A DNA stretch of 64,000 nucleotides from Frateuria edaphi (GCF_021117405.1 NZ_CP088251.1:2232001-2296000), one strand, 5' to 3'. Positions 40,824-49,794 are shown, counted from the first letter of the stretch. A program made the numbers and translations. Notes: generated from the sequence alone by a model not told the origin.

Positions 40824-42068
40824 ATGCGTATCGCGGTCATCGGGTCAGGCATCGCCGGAATGGCCAGTGCATGGCTGCTCTCGCGCCAGCACGAGGTCAC
40901 CCTTTACGAGGCCAATGCCTATATCGGCGGCCATACGCACACCCATGACGTGGCGCTCGGCGGACGCCGCTACGCGGTGGATACCGGTTTCATCGTCTTC
41001 AACCGGCAGCACTACCCGCTGCTCGGCCGGCTGCTCGAGGAGCTGGACGTGCTGTCGCAGCCGACCACGATGAGCTTCGCCGTGCGCAACGAGCGCAGCG
41101 GACTTGAATACGGCGCCGCCTCGCTGCGTAGCCTGTTCTGTCAACGTCGCAACCTGGTCTCGCCCCGCTTCCTCGCCATGGTGCGCGACATCTACCGCTT
41201 TTACCGCGAGGCACCGGCCTTGCTCGATCAGGCAGGCGAAGGCCCGACGCTCGGCGACTACCTCGCCGGGCAAGGCTATGGCGCGGCGTTCCGCGACGAT
41301 CACCTGGTGCCGATGGCCTCGGCGCTGTGGTCGTCGCCCTCCCGGCAGATCCTCGCCTTCCCTGCCAAATACCTGGTCGCCTTCATGGCCAACCATCACA
41401 TGCTGCAGGTGGAAGGCCGGCCGCAATGGCGGGTGGTCAGTGGCGGCTCCCGCCGCTACGTCGACGCGCTGCGCATGCGCTGGCGGGTGCGCGAGCGGAT
41501 CGCCTGCCCGGTGCTGGCCGTGCACCGGCCGGCGGTCGGCGGCGTGGAGGTGCAGAGCCTGGCCGGATCGGAACGCTTCGACCAAGCCGTGCTGGCCTGC
41601 CACAGCGACCAGGCCCTGGCTTTGCTGGCCCAGCCGAGCGCGGCCGAACGCGAGGTGCTCGGTGCAATCACCTACCAGTCCAATGACACGGTATTGCACA
41701 CCGACACGCGCCTGCTGCCGCGCCGGCGCAGCGCGTGGTCGGCCTGGAATGCACTGGTGCCAGGCGACAGGGACGATGCCTGCACGGTCACCTACTGCAT
41801 GAACCTCCTGCAGTCGATCCAGGCACCGGAAACCTTCTGCGTGTCGCTCAACTGCACTGACCGGATCGACCCGGCGAAGATCCTGCGCCGGCTCACGTAT
41901 GCACACCCGGAATACACCCACGCCGCGGTCGCCGCCCAGCGGCGCAAGGCCGACATCCAGGGTATCGACCGGCTCTGGTACGCAGGCGCCTACTGGGGCT
42001 GGGGCTTCCACGAAGACGGCATGCGCAGCGCGGTCGCCGTGGCCGAAGCGCTTGGAGTGCGCTGGTGA
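40824..42068 (+). CDS. FAD-dependent amine-oxidase-like flavoprotein (COG2907 type)
   Basis: A 414-residue flavoprotein. The dinucleotide-binding motif is IAVIGSGIAGMASAWLLSRQ followed by the acidic strand end TLYEAN, then IGGHTHTHDV. The C-terminus has the FAD-closing motif LWYAGAYWGWGFHEDGMRSA. The family is annotated as an NAD/FAD-binding or amine-oxidase protein and travels with DUF1365 and CFA-synthase genes. A role in oxidising or desaturating acyl chains is inferred. The stop TGA overlaps the next ATG. Confidence 0.85.
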   Translation: MRIAVIGSGIAGMASAWLLSRQHEVTLYEANAYIGGHTHTHDVALGGRRYAVDTGFIVFNRQHYPLLGRLLEELDVLSQPTTMSFAVRNERSGLEYGAASLRSLFCQRRNLVSPRFLAMVRDIYRFYREAPALLDQAGEGPTLGDYLAGQGYGAAFRDDHLVPMASALWSSPSRQILAFPAKYLVAFMANHHMLQVEGRPQWRVVSGGSRRYVDALRMRWRVRERIACPVLAVHRPAVGGVEVQSLAGSERFDQAVLACHSDQALALLAQPSAAEREVLGAITYQSNDTVLHTDTRLLPRRRSAWSAWNALVPGDRDDACTVTYCMNLLQSIQAPETFCVSLNCTDRIDPAKILRRLTYAHPEYTHAAVAAQRRKADIQGIDRLWYAGAYWGWGFHEDGMRSAVAVAEALGVRW

Positions 42069-42838
42069 TGGATGCACCGCTCGCCAGCGCGGTCTACGAA
42101 GGGTGGGTGCGCCACCGCCGCTTCGCGCCGCGGCCGCATGCGTTCCGTTACCGCATTGCCATGCTTTACCTGGACCTGGCCGAATTGCCCCGGTTGTTCG
42201 AAGGTCGTTGGCTGTGGTCGTACGGTCGCGCCAACGTGGCCCAGTTCCGCCGCGGCGATTACCTCGGACCGACCGATCTCCCGCTGGACGAGGCGGTTCG
42301 CCGCCGCGTGGCAGAGCACACCGGACGCCGTCCCGAGGGACCGATCCGTCTGCTCACCCACCTGCGCTACGCCGGGCACTGCTTCAACCCGGTCAGCTTC
42401 TACTACTGCTACGGCGCCGATGGCCGCACGCTCGAAGCGATCCTCGCCGAGATCACCAACACGCCCTGGAAGGAGCGCCACGCCTACGTGCTGCCGCTGG
42501 GCGAGGGCGAGCGACACGGCAGCGTGCACGCCTGGCGCTTCGACAAGACCTTCCACGTGTCCCCGTTCATGCCGATGGAGCGCGCCTACGACTGGCGTTT
42601 CTCCGAGCCGGCGCAAGCGCTGCGCGTGCACATGAACGTGCTGCGCAGCGGCGCCCGCGACTTCGACGCCACGCTCGTCCTCCAGCGCCGCCCCTTCGAC
42701 GGCACGCAGTTGGCCCGCGCGCTGTGGCGCTTCCCGCTGATGACCCTGAAGGTCGTCGCCGCCATCCACTGGGAGGCGCTCAGGCTCTGGCTCAAGCGCA
42801 ATCCTGTTTACGACCATCCACGCCACCACGGGACCTGA
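42068..42838 (+). CDS. DUF1365-family protein
   Basis: A 256-residue protein of unknown activity (DUF1365, COG3496). Conserved blocks are YEGWVRHRRFAPRPHAFRYR, LLTHLRYAGHCFNPVSFYYC and FDKTFHVSPFMPMERAYDWRF. No catalytic motif is obvious. It overlaps the flavoprotein stop (TGATG) and ends 1 bp before the CFA-synthase gene, so stoichiometric production with them is expected. GTG 42065 is a less likely start. Confidence 0.88.
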   Translation: MDAPLASAVYEGWVRHRRFAPRPHAFRYRIAMLYLDLAELPRLFEGRWLWSYGRANVAQFRRGDYLGPTDLPLDEAVRRRVAEHTGRRPEGPIRLLTHLRYAGHCFNPVSFYYCYGADGRTLEAILAEITNTPWKERHAYVLPLGEGERHGSVHAWRFDKTFHVSPFMPMERAYDWRFSEPAQALRVHMNVLRSGARDFDATLVLQRRPFDGTQLARALWRFPLMTLKVVAAIHWEALRLWLKRNPVYDHPRHHGT

Positions 42839-42839
42839 C

Positions 42840-44198
42840 ATGGATCTGGAACTGAGCCCCTCCGACGAGCGCGCCGTCGCCGGCACCCTCGACCAGGCGC
42901 TCCACTATGCCGACCTGCCGACCGAGGCAACGGAAGCGGAGCGGATGCCGACCGCGACTTACGGCGCACTCGACCGCGCCTTGCGCTCCCGCCTGCTCGC
43001 GCAGATGGTGCAATTGCGCGGCTGCCGGCTCGTGCTGACCGATGCACTCGGCCGCGTCGAGCTGGGCCAGCCGGCCGAAGGCGAATCCCTGCTGCGCGTG
43101 CAACTGCAGGTCGACGATCCGCGTTTCTACCGCCTGGTCGCCGCCAACGGCAGCGTCGGCGCGGGCGAGGCCTATATCGAGGGCCTGTGGCGCTGCGACG
43201 ATCCGGTGGCGCTGGTCCGCATCATGGTGCGCAACCGCGACCTGCTCGATGGCATGGAGAGCGGACTGGCGCGGCTTGGCGGGTTGGCGCTGAAGGCGTG
43301 GCACGCGCTCAACCGGAACACGAAAAACGGCAGCCGGCGCAACATCGCCGCGCATTACGACCTGGGCAACCGGCTGTTCGGCCTGTTCCTCTCCGAGGAC
43401 CTGATGTACTCCTCGGCGATCTTCGCCCGGCCGGACGAATCGCTCGAATCGGCCTCGCGCCGCAAGCTCGAGCGCATCTGCCAGAAGCTCGCGCTTGGCC
43501 CCGATGATCACGTGCTGGAGATCGGCACCGGGTGGGGCGGCTTTGCGGTGCATGCAGCCACGCATCACGGCTGCCGCGTCACCACCACGACCATCTCGCA
43601 GGAACAGTACGACCTGGCACGCCAGCGCGTGCGGGACGCCGGGCTCGACGATCGCGTCACCGTGCTGCTCCAGGATTACCGCGATCTCTCGGGCAAGTAC
43701 GACAAGCTCGTCTCGATCGAGATGATCGAGGCGATCGGCGCGGCGTACATGCCAGCGTACTTCGCCGCCATCACGCGCCTGCTGGAACACGACGGCCTGG
43801 CGCTGATCCAGGCGATCACCGTCGAGGACCACCGCTACGCGCAGGCGCTGAAGTCGGTCGATTACATCAAGCGCTACATCTTCCCGGGGAGCTTCATTCC
43901 GGCGGTGAGCGCGATGCTGGAGGCTGCGCGCCGCTCGAGCGACTTGCGCCTGTTCCACCTGGAGGACATCGGCCCGAGCTACGCCCTCACCCTGAAGGCG
44001 TGGCGCGAACGCTTCATGGCCCGCCGCGCCGACGTGCTGGCGGCCGGCTACGACGCGCGCTTCATCCGCATGTGGGAGTTCTACCTGGCCTATTGCGAAG
44101 GCGGTTTTCGCGAGCGTTCGATCGGCGATGTACAGATGCTGCTGACCCGGCCAGGTTGCCGGCGCGAGTCCTACCTGCCGGACCTGGGCCTGCGATGA
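42840..44198 (+). CDS. Cyclopropane-fatty-acyl-phospholipid synthase family methyltransferase
   Basis: A 452-residue SAM-dependent enzyme acting on unsaturated acyl chains of phospholipids. The N-terminal lipid-binding region (about 40-150) includes GEAYIEGLWRCDD. It is followed by RRNIAAHYDLGNRLFGLFL, SAM motif VLEIGTGWGG (225-234), SIEMIEAIG, DYIKRYIFPGSFIP and YLAYCEGGF with the family cysteine. All the CFA active-site regions are present. Whether the product is a cyclopropane, methyl-branched or furan-type acid cannot be told. The next ATG overlaps its stop. Confidence 0.92.
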   Translation: MDLELSPSDERAVAGTLDQALHYADLPTEATEAERMPTATYGALDRALRSRLLAQMVQLRGCRLVLTDALGRVELGQPAEGESLLRVQLQVDDPRFYRLVAANGSVGAGEAYIEGLWRCDDPVALVRIMVRNRDLLDGMESGLARLGGLALKAWHALNRNTKNGSRRNIAAHYDLGNRLFGLFLSEDLMYSSAIFARPDESLESASRRKLERICQKLALGPDDHVLEIGTGWGGFAVHAATHHGCRVTTTTISQEQYDLARQRVRDAGLDDRVTVLLQDYRDLSGKYDKLVSIEMIEAIGAAYMPAYFAAITRLLEHDGLALIQAITVEDHRYAQALKSVDYIKRYIFPGSFIPAVSAMLEAARRSSDLRLFHLEDIGPSYALTLKAWRERFMARRADVLAAGYDARFIRMWEFYLAYCEGGFRERSIGDVQMLLTRPGCRRESYLPDLGLR

Positions 44199-44740
44199 AC
44201 GTCTGGTTCAACATCGTCGGTTACCAACTTGTCTGGCTGGCCACCGTCTGGGGCGCCTCGCACGAACGGGCCTGGCTTGGTCCGCTGGCGCTCCTGCCGT
44301 TCGCGTCGATCCATCTGCGCCGTCGCGACGGGCGGCTGGACGCCTGGCTGCTGCTTGCCGCCGCGGGCTGCGGGACGGTGCTCGATTCGCTCTATGCGGC
44401 CACCGGGACGATTGAGTATGCCTCGCCCTTCCCGTCGGGGCACGCCGCCCCGGCGTGGATCATCACCCTGTGGGCCGCGTTCGCCCTGACGCTGCGGCAC
44501 AGCCTGCGATTCCTGCAGGGACGCTGGCTACTGGCGATGGCGTTCGGCGCCGCAGGAGCGCCACTGGCCTACGTTGCAGCAGCCCGCAGCTGGCAGGCGG
44601 TCGGATTTCCGCAAGGCGTCGTGGTCGCGATAGGAGCGCTTGCCCTGGGCTGGGCCTTCGTACTTCCCTTGCTGCTGCGCCTGGCCATGACCATCGAACA
44701 CCAAACACGCTCGCGGACGGCAAGGCATGTCCACGTCTGA
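44195..44740 (+). CDS. DUF2878-family membrane protein
   Basis: A 181-residue inner-membrane protein with five or six predicted helices (WFNIVGYQLVWLATVWGA, WLLLAAAGCGTVLDSLYA, WIITLWAAFALTLRHSL, WLLAMAFGAAGAPLAYVAA, VVVAIGALALGWAFVLPLLL). It matches the DUF2878 pattern of a polar TGTIEYASPFPSGHAAPAW segment between helices. Function unknown; DUF2878 genes usually sit next to CFA-synthase/DUF1365 genes. Its ATG overlaps the CFA stop by four bases, and its end overlaps DUF1295 by 14 bp. Confidence 0.82.
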   Translation: MNVWFNIVGYQLVWLATVWGASHERAWLGPLALLPFASIHLRRRDGRLDAWLLLAAAGCGTVLDSLYAATGTIEYASPFPSGHAAPAWIITLWAAFALTLRHSLRFLQGRWLLAMAFGAAGAPLAYVAAARSWQAVGFPQGVVVAIGALALGWAFVLPLLLRLAMTIEHQTRSRTARHVHV

Positions 44741-45524
44741 ACTCTGGCATCAGCCCGTCTGGGTCTGGGCGGCAAGCGCCCTCGCGATGACGCTGGGCTG
44801 GATGGTGCAGCGGCGAACGCGCAACGCGGGTGTCGTCGATGCGATCTGGACGGCGGGTCTGGGCGGCAGCGCGCTCTATTACGCCGCGTCGGGCGAGGGA
44901 CTGCCCGACCGCCGTGTCGCCATGGCGCTACTCGGCAGTCTGTGGGCCGCCCGGCTGGGATGGCACCTTGGCCTGCGCATCCTTGGTGAAGCGGAGGACG
45001 GCCGCTATCGCCATCTGCGCAGACACTGGCACGACAACCAGGTGAAGTTCTTCCTGTTCTTCCAGGCGCAGGCCTGGCTGGTTGTGCTGTTCTCATTGCC
45101 ATTGCTGGCGGCGGCCGCCAATCGCGCGCCCTGGTCGGGCTGGGACAGCGTGGGCACCGCCGTATGGCTCCTCGCCATCGGCGGCGAAAGCCTCGCCGAT
45201 CGCCAATTGGCTCGCTTCCGCGCCGATCCTGCCCACCACGGCCTTACCTGCCGGGGGGGCCTGTGGCGCTATTCGCGCCATCCCAACTATTTCTTCGAGT
45301 GGCTGCAGTGGTTCGCCTACCTGTTGCTCGCGGTCGGCTCGATGCTCTGGTGGCTGGCGCTGCTGGGTCCGGTGCTGATGCTGGTGTCGCTGTACTGGGT
45401 CACCGGCATCCCGTTCACCGAAGCACAGGCTCTGCGCAGCCGCGGCGAGGACTACCGCGACTACCAGCGCCGCACCAGTCCGTTCTTCCCCTGGTTCCCC
45501 AAGGATCCCCGCCATGACCGATAG
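44727..45524 (+). CDS. DUF1295-family membrane protein (steroid 5-alpha-reductase-like)
   Basis: A 265-residue polytopic membrane protein. The C-terminal part is diagnostic: GLTCRGGLWRYSRHPNYFFEWLQWFAYLLL and GIPFTEAQALRSRGEDYRDYQRRTSPFFPWFPK, which place it in DUF1295/COG3752, related to 3-oxo-5-alpha-steroid reductases and ICMT-like methyltransferases. That fold binds NADPH or SAM, so a reductase step on a lipid is plausible but unproven. It overlaps both neighbours (14 bp and 11 bp). Confidence 0.87.
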   Translation: MSTSELWHQPVWVWAASALAMTLGWMVQRRTRNAGVVDAIWTAGLGGSALYYAASGEGLPDRRVAMALLGSLWAARLGWHLGLRILGEAEDGRYRHLRRHWHDNQVKFFLFFQAQAWLVVLFSLPLLAAAANRAPWSGWDSVGTAVWLLAIGGESLADRQLARFRADPAHHGLTCRGGLWRYSRHPNYFFEWLQWFAYLLLAVGSMLWWLALLGPVLMLVSLYWVTGIPFTEAQALRSRGEDYRDYQRRTSPFFPWFPKDPRHDR

Positions 45525-46596
45525 TCTCGTGCTCGACGCGCCCATCGCCGCCGTCCCGGAGCGCGGCCTGATCCAGCTCGCCGAGCGCGGGCTGGTTCCC
45601 GACGCCCTGCTGCGGCTGGGCATCCGCCGCCTGTGCGCCCACCGGTTGCGCGACGAGCGCCAGGGCAGCGTGGAGGCGAGCTGGGAGCGCTTCCGCGCCC
45701 TGCTGGATGAGCTGCGCCACAGCCCGCTGGCGGTGCATACCGACGCGGCCAACGCGCAGCACTACGAATTGCCCCCGGCGTTCTTCCAGCTCTGCCTGGG
45801 CAAGCGGCTGAAATACTCCAGTTGCTATTACCCGCTCGGCACCGAGAACCTGGACCAGGCCGAGGAAGCGATGCTCGCGCTCTACGGGCGTCGCGCGCAG
45901 CTGGCCGACGGCCAGGACATCCTGGAGCTGGGCTGCGGCTGGGGCTCGCTGACCTTGTGGATGGCCGAACGCTATCCTGGCGCGCGCATCACCGCCGTCT
46001 CCAACTCGCGCCTGCAGCGCGAGCACATCGAGGCGCGCTGTCGTGAGCGGGGACTGGCCAATGTCACGGTGATCACCTGCGACGTCAACCGCCTCGCGCT
46101 GCAAGGGGCGACGTTCGACCGCGTCGTGTCCGTGGAGATGTTCGAGCACGTGCGCAACTACCAGCGGCTGTTCGAGCAGATCGCGCAATGGCTGCGGCCG
46201 GATGGCAAGCTGTTCGTGCACATCTTCTGCCATCGCGAACTGATGTATCCGTTCGAAACGGCCGGTGGCGACAACTGGATGGGGCGACACTTCTTTACCG
46301 GCGGGCTCATGCCGGCGGCCGATACCTTCCTGCATTTCCAGCAGCACCTCGTCATCGAGGATCAATGGCGTCTTCCCGGCACCCACTACCAGCGCACCGC
46401 CAACGCCTGGCTGGAACGCCAGGATGCCAACCGCAGGCAGGTGCTGCGTGTGCTGGCCGATGCCTACGGCAAGTCCGCCGCCGCGTTGTGGCACCAGCGC
46501 TGGCGCATGTTCTGGATGGCCTGCGCGGAACTGTTCGGTTACGACAACGGCAACGAATGGCTGGTCGGCCATTACCGTTTCAGCCGGCGCGACTGA
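45514..46596 (+). CDS. SAM-dependent methyltransferase, CFA-synthase / coclaurine N-methyltransferase-like
   Basis: A 360-residue class I methyltransferase. The N-terminus IQLAERGLVPDALLRLGIRRL and the block HYELPPAFFQLCLGKRLKYSSCYYP strongly resemble the plant coclaurine N-methyltransferase branch of the CFA-synthase superfamily. The SAM motif is ILELGCGWGSLTLWMAERYP, then SVEMFEHVRNYQ and FVHIFCHRELMYPF. It lacks the N-terminal lipid-binding domain of ordinary CFA synthases. Last gene of the operon, overlapping DUF1295 by 11 bp. The substrate (amine head group or acyl chain) is unknown. Confidence 0.87.
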   Translation: MTDSLVLDAPIAAVPERGLIQLAERGLVPDALLRLGIRRLCAHRLRDERQGSVEASWERFRALLDELRHSPLAVHTDAANAQHYELPPAFFQLCLGKRLKYSSCYYPLGTENLDQAEEAMLALYGRRAQLADGQDILELGCGWGSLTLWMAERYPGARITAVSNSRLQREHIEARCRERGLANVTVITCDVNRLALQGATFDRVVSVEMFEHVRNYQRLFEQIAQWLRPDGKLFVHIFCHRELMYPFETAGGDNWMGRHFFTGGLMPAADTFLHFQQHLVIEDQWRLPGTHYQRTANAWLERQDANRRQVLRVLADAYGKSAAALWHQRWRMFWMACAELFGYDNGNEWLVGHYRFSRRD

Positions 46597-46682
46597 CGCG
46601 TCCGCAAGGCGGACCGCGGCAAACCTTCCGGCTGAAGTCGCAGTGCGGGCCGCCACCACCCGGGGCCTATGCACTCATCCTC

Positions 46683-46745
46683 GGAGCGCCTTTGGGCGCG
46701 ACCATGGGTTGCATGTGGCTTGGCGGTCGCGCCCTGGTGCGCTCC
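46683..46745. repeat. Dispersed long inverted repeat, copy 2
   Basis: GGAGCGCC and GGGCGCGACC on the left pair with GGTCGCGCCC and GCGCTCC on the right, enclosing a loop of about 15 bases. It is the same element as at 1722, 53125 and 63788. It lies just after the lipid operon, in the 265-bp gap before the convergent OmpA gene. Confidence 0.75.
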
Positions 46746-46810
46746 CGCAGAGAGAGGTCGCGACGCACGGATGCGTGGAGATGACTACGCTCCCTTATCC
46801 GGTAAGAACC

Positions 46811-46840
46811 AAAAAAAAGCCCGGCTTGCGCCGGGCTTTT
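46811..46840 (-). terminator. Bidirectional terminator between lipid operon and OmpA gene
   Basis: The stem AAGCCCGGC (46817-46825) pairs with GCCGGGCTT (46830-46838) around TTGC. An A run precedes it (46811-46818) and a T run follows. On the minus strand it ends 22 bp past the OmpA-family stop, and on the plus strand it can end the lipid operon. Confidence 0.88.
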
Positions 46841-46861
46841 CCTGTTGCATGGCAGTTCCGC

Positions 46862-47998
46862 TTACTGCTGGACCTGCAGCTCCGTGCGGCGGTTGCGCGC
46901 GCGGCCATCGTTGGTGTCGTTCGAATCGATCGGGTCGGCTTCGCCGTGGCCGATCGGGCCTTCCAGGCGGCTGGCATCGATGCCGTGCGAGGTCAGGTAG
47001 TCGTACACGATCTTCGCGCGACGCTCCGACAGCGACTGGTTGTAGGCGTCGGTACCGACCGAGTCGGTGTAGCCGGCGACAGTCACGTGCACCTGCGGGT
47101 AGCGCTGCAGGGTATCGACGGCCTGGTCGAGGATGGCCAGCGAGTCGGAGGTCGGCTCGGCGAGCGCCTTGCTGATGTCCGTTTCGCCCTTCGACGGACG
47201 GTCGAACTTGAAGTTGACGCCGCGCAGGTCGATCACGACCTTCTGCGGGCAACCGTCCGGACCGACGATCGTGCCGGCGGCGGTGGCCGGGCACTTGTCT
47301 TCGCAGTCGTTCACGCCGTCGTTGTCGCTGTCCTGGGTGGAGCAGTCATTGGCCGGCGGGGGCGGCGGCGGGGCAGCCTGTTCCGGAGCGGCAGCCGGCT
47401 CGCCGAAGCGCGACACGATGCTGAAGCCCAGGAACCAGTCGCCGTAACCGTCTTCCGTCGGCTGGCTCTTGTCGTCCCAGTCGTAGCGGTAACCGGTCTC
47501 GATGCGGATGTCCGAGCTGTCGGAGACAGTCTTGGACACGCCCACGCCCAGCTGGGCGGCAGGCGACCAGCCATCGTCGATCGCGTTCTGGTGGTAGCTG
47601 CCCATCACGCCGGCGAGAACATACGGACGCCAGGCATTCCAGTCGCCACCGTAGAAACGCGCAGTGACGCCGAAGTTGTTGTTGGACCAGTTGCCACCGC
47701 CCACGGCGGCATCGCGGTCACGCTGCGTGCGGTCGATGAACAGGTCGATCGAAGCGTTCGGAGCGATGAAACGGCCGATACCGAGCCCGTAGTAGAACTG
47801 GCGGCTGTTGGTGTTGCGATCGGTATCGTTGTAGTAGCCGCCAATGGTCGGGGCGATATACCAACGGCCGTCATAATCGCCCGTGGTGGTCATCGGGGCG
47901 GTATCGGCGGCGGCGTCAGCGGTATTGTCCTGCGCGTGAACGGCACCTACGCCGCCCAGGGCCAAGGCAATAAGGAAATACAAGCCCTTACGTTTCAT
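46862..47998 (-). CDS. OmpA-family outer-membrane protein (OprF-like)
   Basis: A 378-residue porin-like protein. The signal peptide ends at HAQ (about residue 23). An eight-stranded barrel follows (about 40-200), then a Pro-rich linker (AAPPPPPPAND). A thrombospondin type-3 calcium repeat (DSDNDGVNDCEDKCP) comes next, then the OmpA peptidoglycan-binding domain with TVAGYTDSVGTDAYNQSLSERRA and GHGEADP. AAGGAGA precedes the ATG. It links the outer membrane to the cell wall, with adhesion or pore roles by family. Confidence 0.94.
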   Translation of the reverse strand: MKRKGLYFLIALALGGVGAVHAQDNTADAAADTAPMTTTGDYDGRWYIAPTIGGYYNDTDRNTNSRQFYYGLGIGRFIAPNASIDLFIDRTQRDRDAAVGGGNWSNNNFGVTARFYGGDWNAWRPYVLAGVMGSYHQNAIDDGWSPAAQLGVGVSKTVSDSSDIRIETGYRYDWDDKSQPTEDGYGDWFLGFSIVSRFGEPAAAPEQAAPPPPPPANDCSTQDSDNDGVNDCEDKCPATAAGTIVGPDGCPQKVVIDLRGVNFKFDRPSKGETDISKALAEPTSDSLAILDQAVDTLQRYPQVHVTVAGYTDSVGTDAYNQSLSERRAKIVYDYLTSHGIDASRLEGPIGHGEADPIDSNDTNDGRARNRRTELQVQQ

Positions 47999-48342
47999 CA
48001 GGTGTCTCCTTCAATTATTGGTGTTCGCAGCCGTTTCACCTCATACGGACCGCGCGTCAAACTCACTTTGACTTCCGGAAGCTTGAGCCGCCCCCTCGCT
48101 TTTAGTCCCTACGGGCAAGCGGCACGAGTGTAGCAAAACCGTTAAGCCGTTCTCACAACGGCGCAGGTCCCCCGGTGAGGCCTTGTTCAGCAAAGCCCCA
48201 CGCCCATTGCCGCCCGAATGGCGTCGAAATGGCGTGAATACGAGAAAACCCGGCCGCTTGGACCGGGTTTTTCGTGGAAGGCATTCCAGGCGTTAGCCTG
48301 TTTTCATTGCCGCCCCAATGCCATTGGCGCGGCTAATTGTAG
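47999..48342. other. Intergenic region upstream of the OmpA gene
   Basis: 344 bp without a supported gene. The OmpA-side part is relatively AT-rich and should contain its promoter and leader; no convincing -35/-10 pair was identified. The prpD side contains a terminator hairpin at 48245-48272. I see nothing else. Confidence 0.6.
48245..48272 (-). terminator. Terminator downstream of prpD
   Basis: AAAACCCGG (48245-48253) pairs with CCGGGTTTTT (48263-48272), loop of nine bases. T runs exist in both directions. It lies about 70 bp past the prpD stop. Confidence 0.7.
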
Positions 48343-49794
48343 TTAAAGCGTGAAAAGCCCAAGGAAACGCTGGATCGGCATGGCGTCCAGCACCTTCGGA
48401 TCGGCGGCAGCGTCCAGGATGGCCTTCACACGGTGCGCCGGCAGGTGGCCGCGCAGGGCCGCCTCGAACTTCTTCAGCAACACCGGGATGCCCTCGGCGC
48501 GACGCTTGCGGTGACCGATCGGATAGTCGATGGAGACTTTCTCGGTGGACGTGCCGTCCTTGAAGAACACCTGCACCGAGTTGCCGATGTAGCGCTTGTC
48601 CGGATCGAAATAATCCTTGGTGAACTGCGGGTTCTCGCGCACTTCCATCTTGTCGCGCAGCGCGTCGATGCGCGGGTCGGCGGCGACGTCGTCGTTGTAG
48701 TCCTCGGCGGTCAGGCGGCCGAAAATCAGCGGCACCGCCACCATGTACTGGATGCAGTGGTCGCGGTCGGCGTAATTGGCCAGCGGACCGGTCTTGTCGA
48801 TGATGCGCACGCCCGCTTCCTGCGTCTCAAGCACGATCTTTTCGATCTGGTCGAGCTTGCCGGCCACCTGCGCGTGCAGCTGCATGGCGCATTCCACCGC
48901 GGTCTGCGCGTGGAATTCGGCCGGGAAGCTGATCTTGAACAGCACGTTTTCCATCACGTAGCTGCCGAAGGGACGCTCGAACTCGAATGCGTTGCCCTTG
49001 AAGGCCACGTCGTAATAGCCCCAGGTCTTGGCGCTGAGCGCCGACGGGTAACCGACTACACCGCGGTAGACCGCGTTGATCGCGTGGGTCACGGCGCGGC
49101 GGCAGGCGTCGCCCGCGGCCCAGCTCTTGCGCGGCCCGGTGTTGGGGGCGTGGCGATAGGTGCGCAGCGCGCCGTTGTCGATCCAGCTGTGCGACACGGC
49201 GGTGGTGATCTGCTCCTTGGAGCCGCCGAGCATTGCGGTGGAGACCGCGGTGGAGGCCAGGCGCACCAGGATCACGTGGTCTTGGCCGACGCGGTTGAAG
49301 CTGTTCTTGAGCGCGTAGCAGCCCTGGATCTCGTGTGCCTTGATGGCGTAGCCGAGGACGTCGCGCACGGTGAAGGGCTGGCCGCCCTCGCGCTCGGCCT
49401 TGCGGCTGAGATAATCGGCCACCGACAGGATCGCGCCCAGGTTGTCCGACGGATGGCCCCATTCGGCCGCCAGCCAGGTGTCGTTGAAGTCGAGCCAGCG
49501 GATCTGGGTGCCGATGGCGAAGGCGCCCTGCGCCGGATCGAGCTCATGGCTGGTGCCCGGCACGCGCGTGCCGCCCGGCAGGTTGGCGCCCGGCACCAGC
49601 GGCCCGAGGTGCTTGACGCACTCGGGGAACTTCATCGCCAGCATCGCGGTGCCCAGCGAATCGAGCAGCATGTAGCGGGCGGTGTCGTAGGCTTCCTTCG
49701 ACTCGATCCGGTAGTCGGCCACGTAGTTGGCGATGTCGACCATCGGCTGGTCGGGATCGGGGCGAACGGCGGAACGGATGTCGTGGGCGCTCAT
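48343..49794 (-). CDS. prpD: 2-methylcitrate dehydratase PrpD
   Basis: A 483-residue MmgE/PrpD-family dehydratase of the methylcitrate cycle for propionate. The start MSAHDIRSAVRPDPDQPMVD at 49794 is chosen because the preceding reading to 49986 is unlike the family. Conserved blocks: MLLDSLGTAMLAMKFPEC, RWLDFNDTWLAAEWGHPSDNLGAIL, HEIQGCYALKNSFNRVGQDHV and KSWAAGDACRRAVTHA. Length matches E. coli PrpD (483). It is separated from prpC and prpB by a TerC gene on the other strand and an outer-membrane protein gene, unlike the usual contiguous prp operon. Confidence 0.95.
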   Translation of the reverse strand: MSAHDIRSAVRPDPDQPMVDIANYVADYRIESKEAYDTARYMLLDSLGTAMLAMKFPECVKHLGPLVPGANLPGGTRVPGTSHELDPAQGAFAIGTQIRWLDFNDTWLAAEWGHPSDNLGAILSVADYLSRKAEREGGQPFTVRDVLGYAIKAHEIQGCYALKNSFNRVGQDHVILVRLASTAVSTAMLGGSKEQITTAVSHSWIDNGALRTYRHAPNTGPRKSWAAGDACRRAVTHAINAVYRGVVGYPSALSAKTWGYYDVAFKGNAFEFERPFGSYVMENVLFKISFPAEFHAQTAVECAMQLHAQVAGKLDQIEKIVLETQEAGVRIIDKTGPLANYADRDHCIQYMVAVPLIFGRLTAEDYNDDVAADPRIDALRDKMEVRENPQFTKDYFDPDKRYIGNSVQVFFKDGTSTEKVSIDYPIGHRKRRAEGIPVLLKKFEAALRGHLPAHRVKAILDAAADPKVLDAMPIQRFLGLFTL

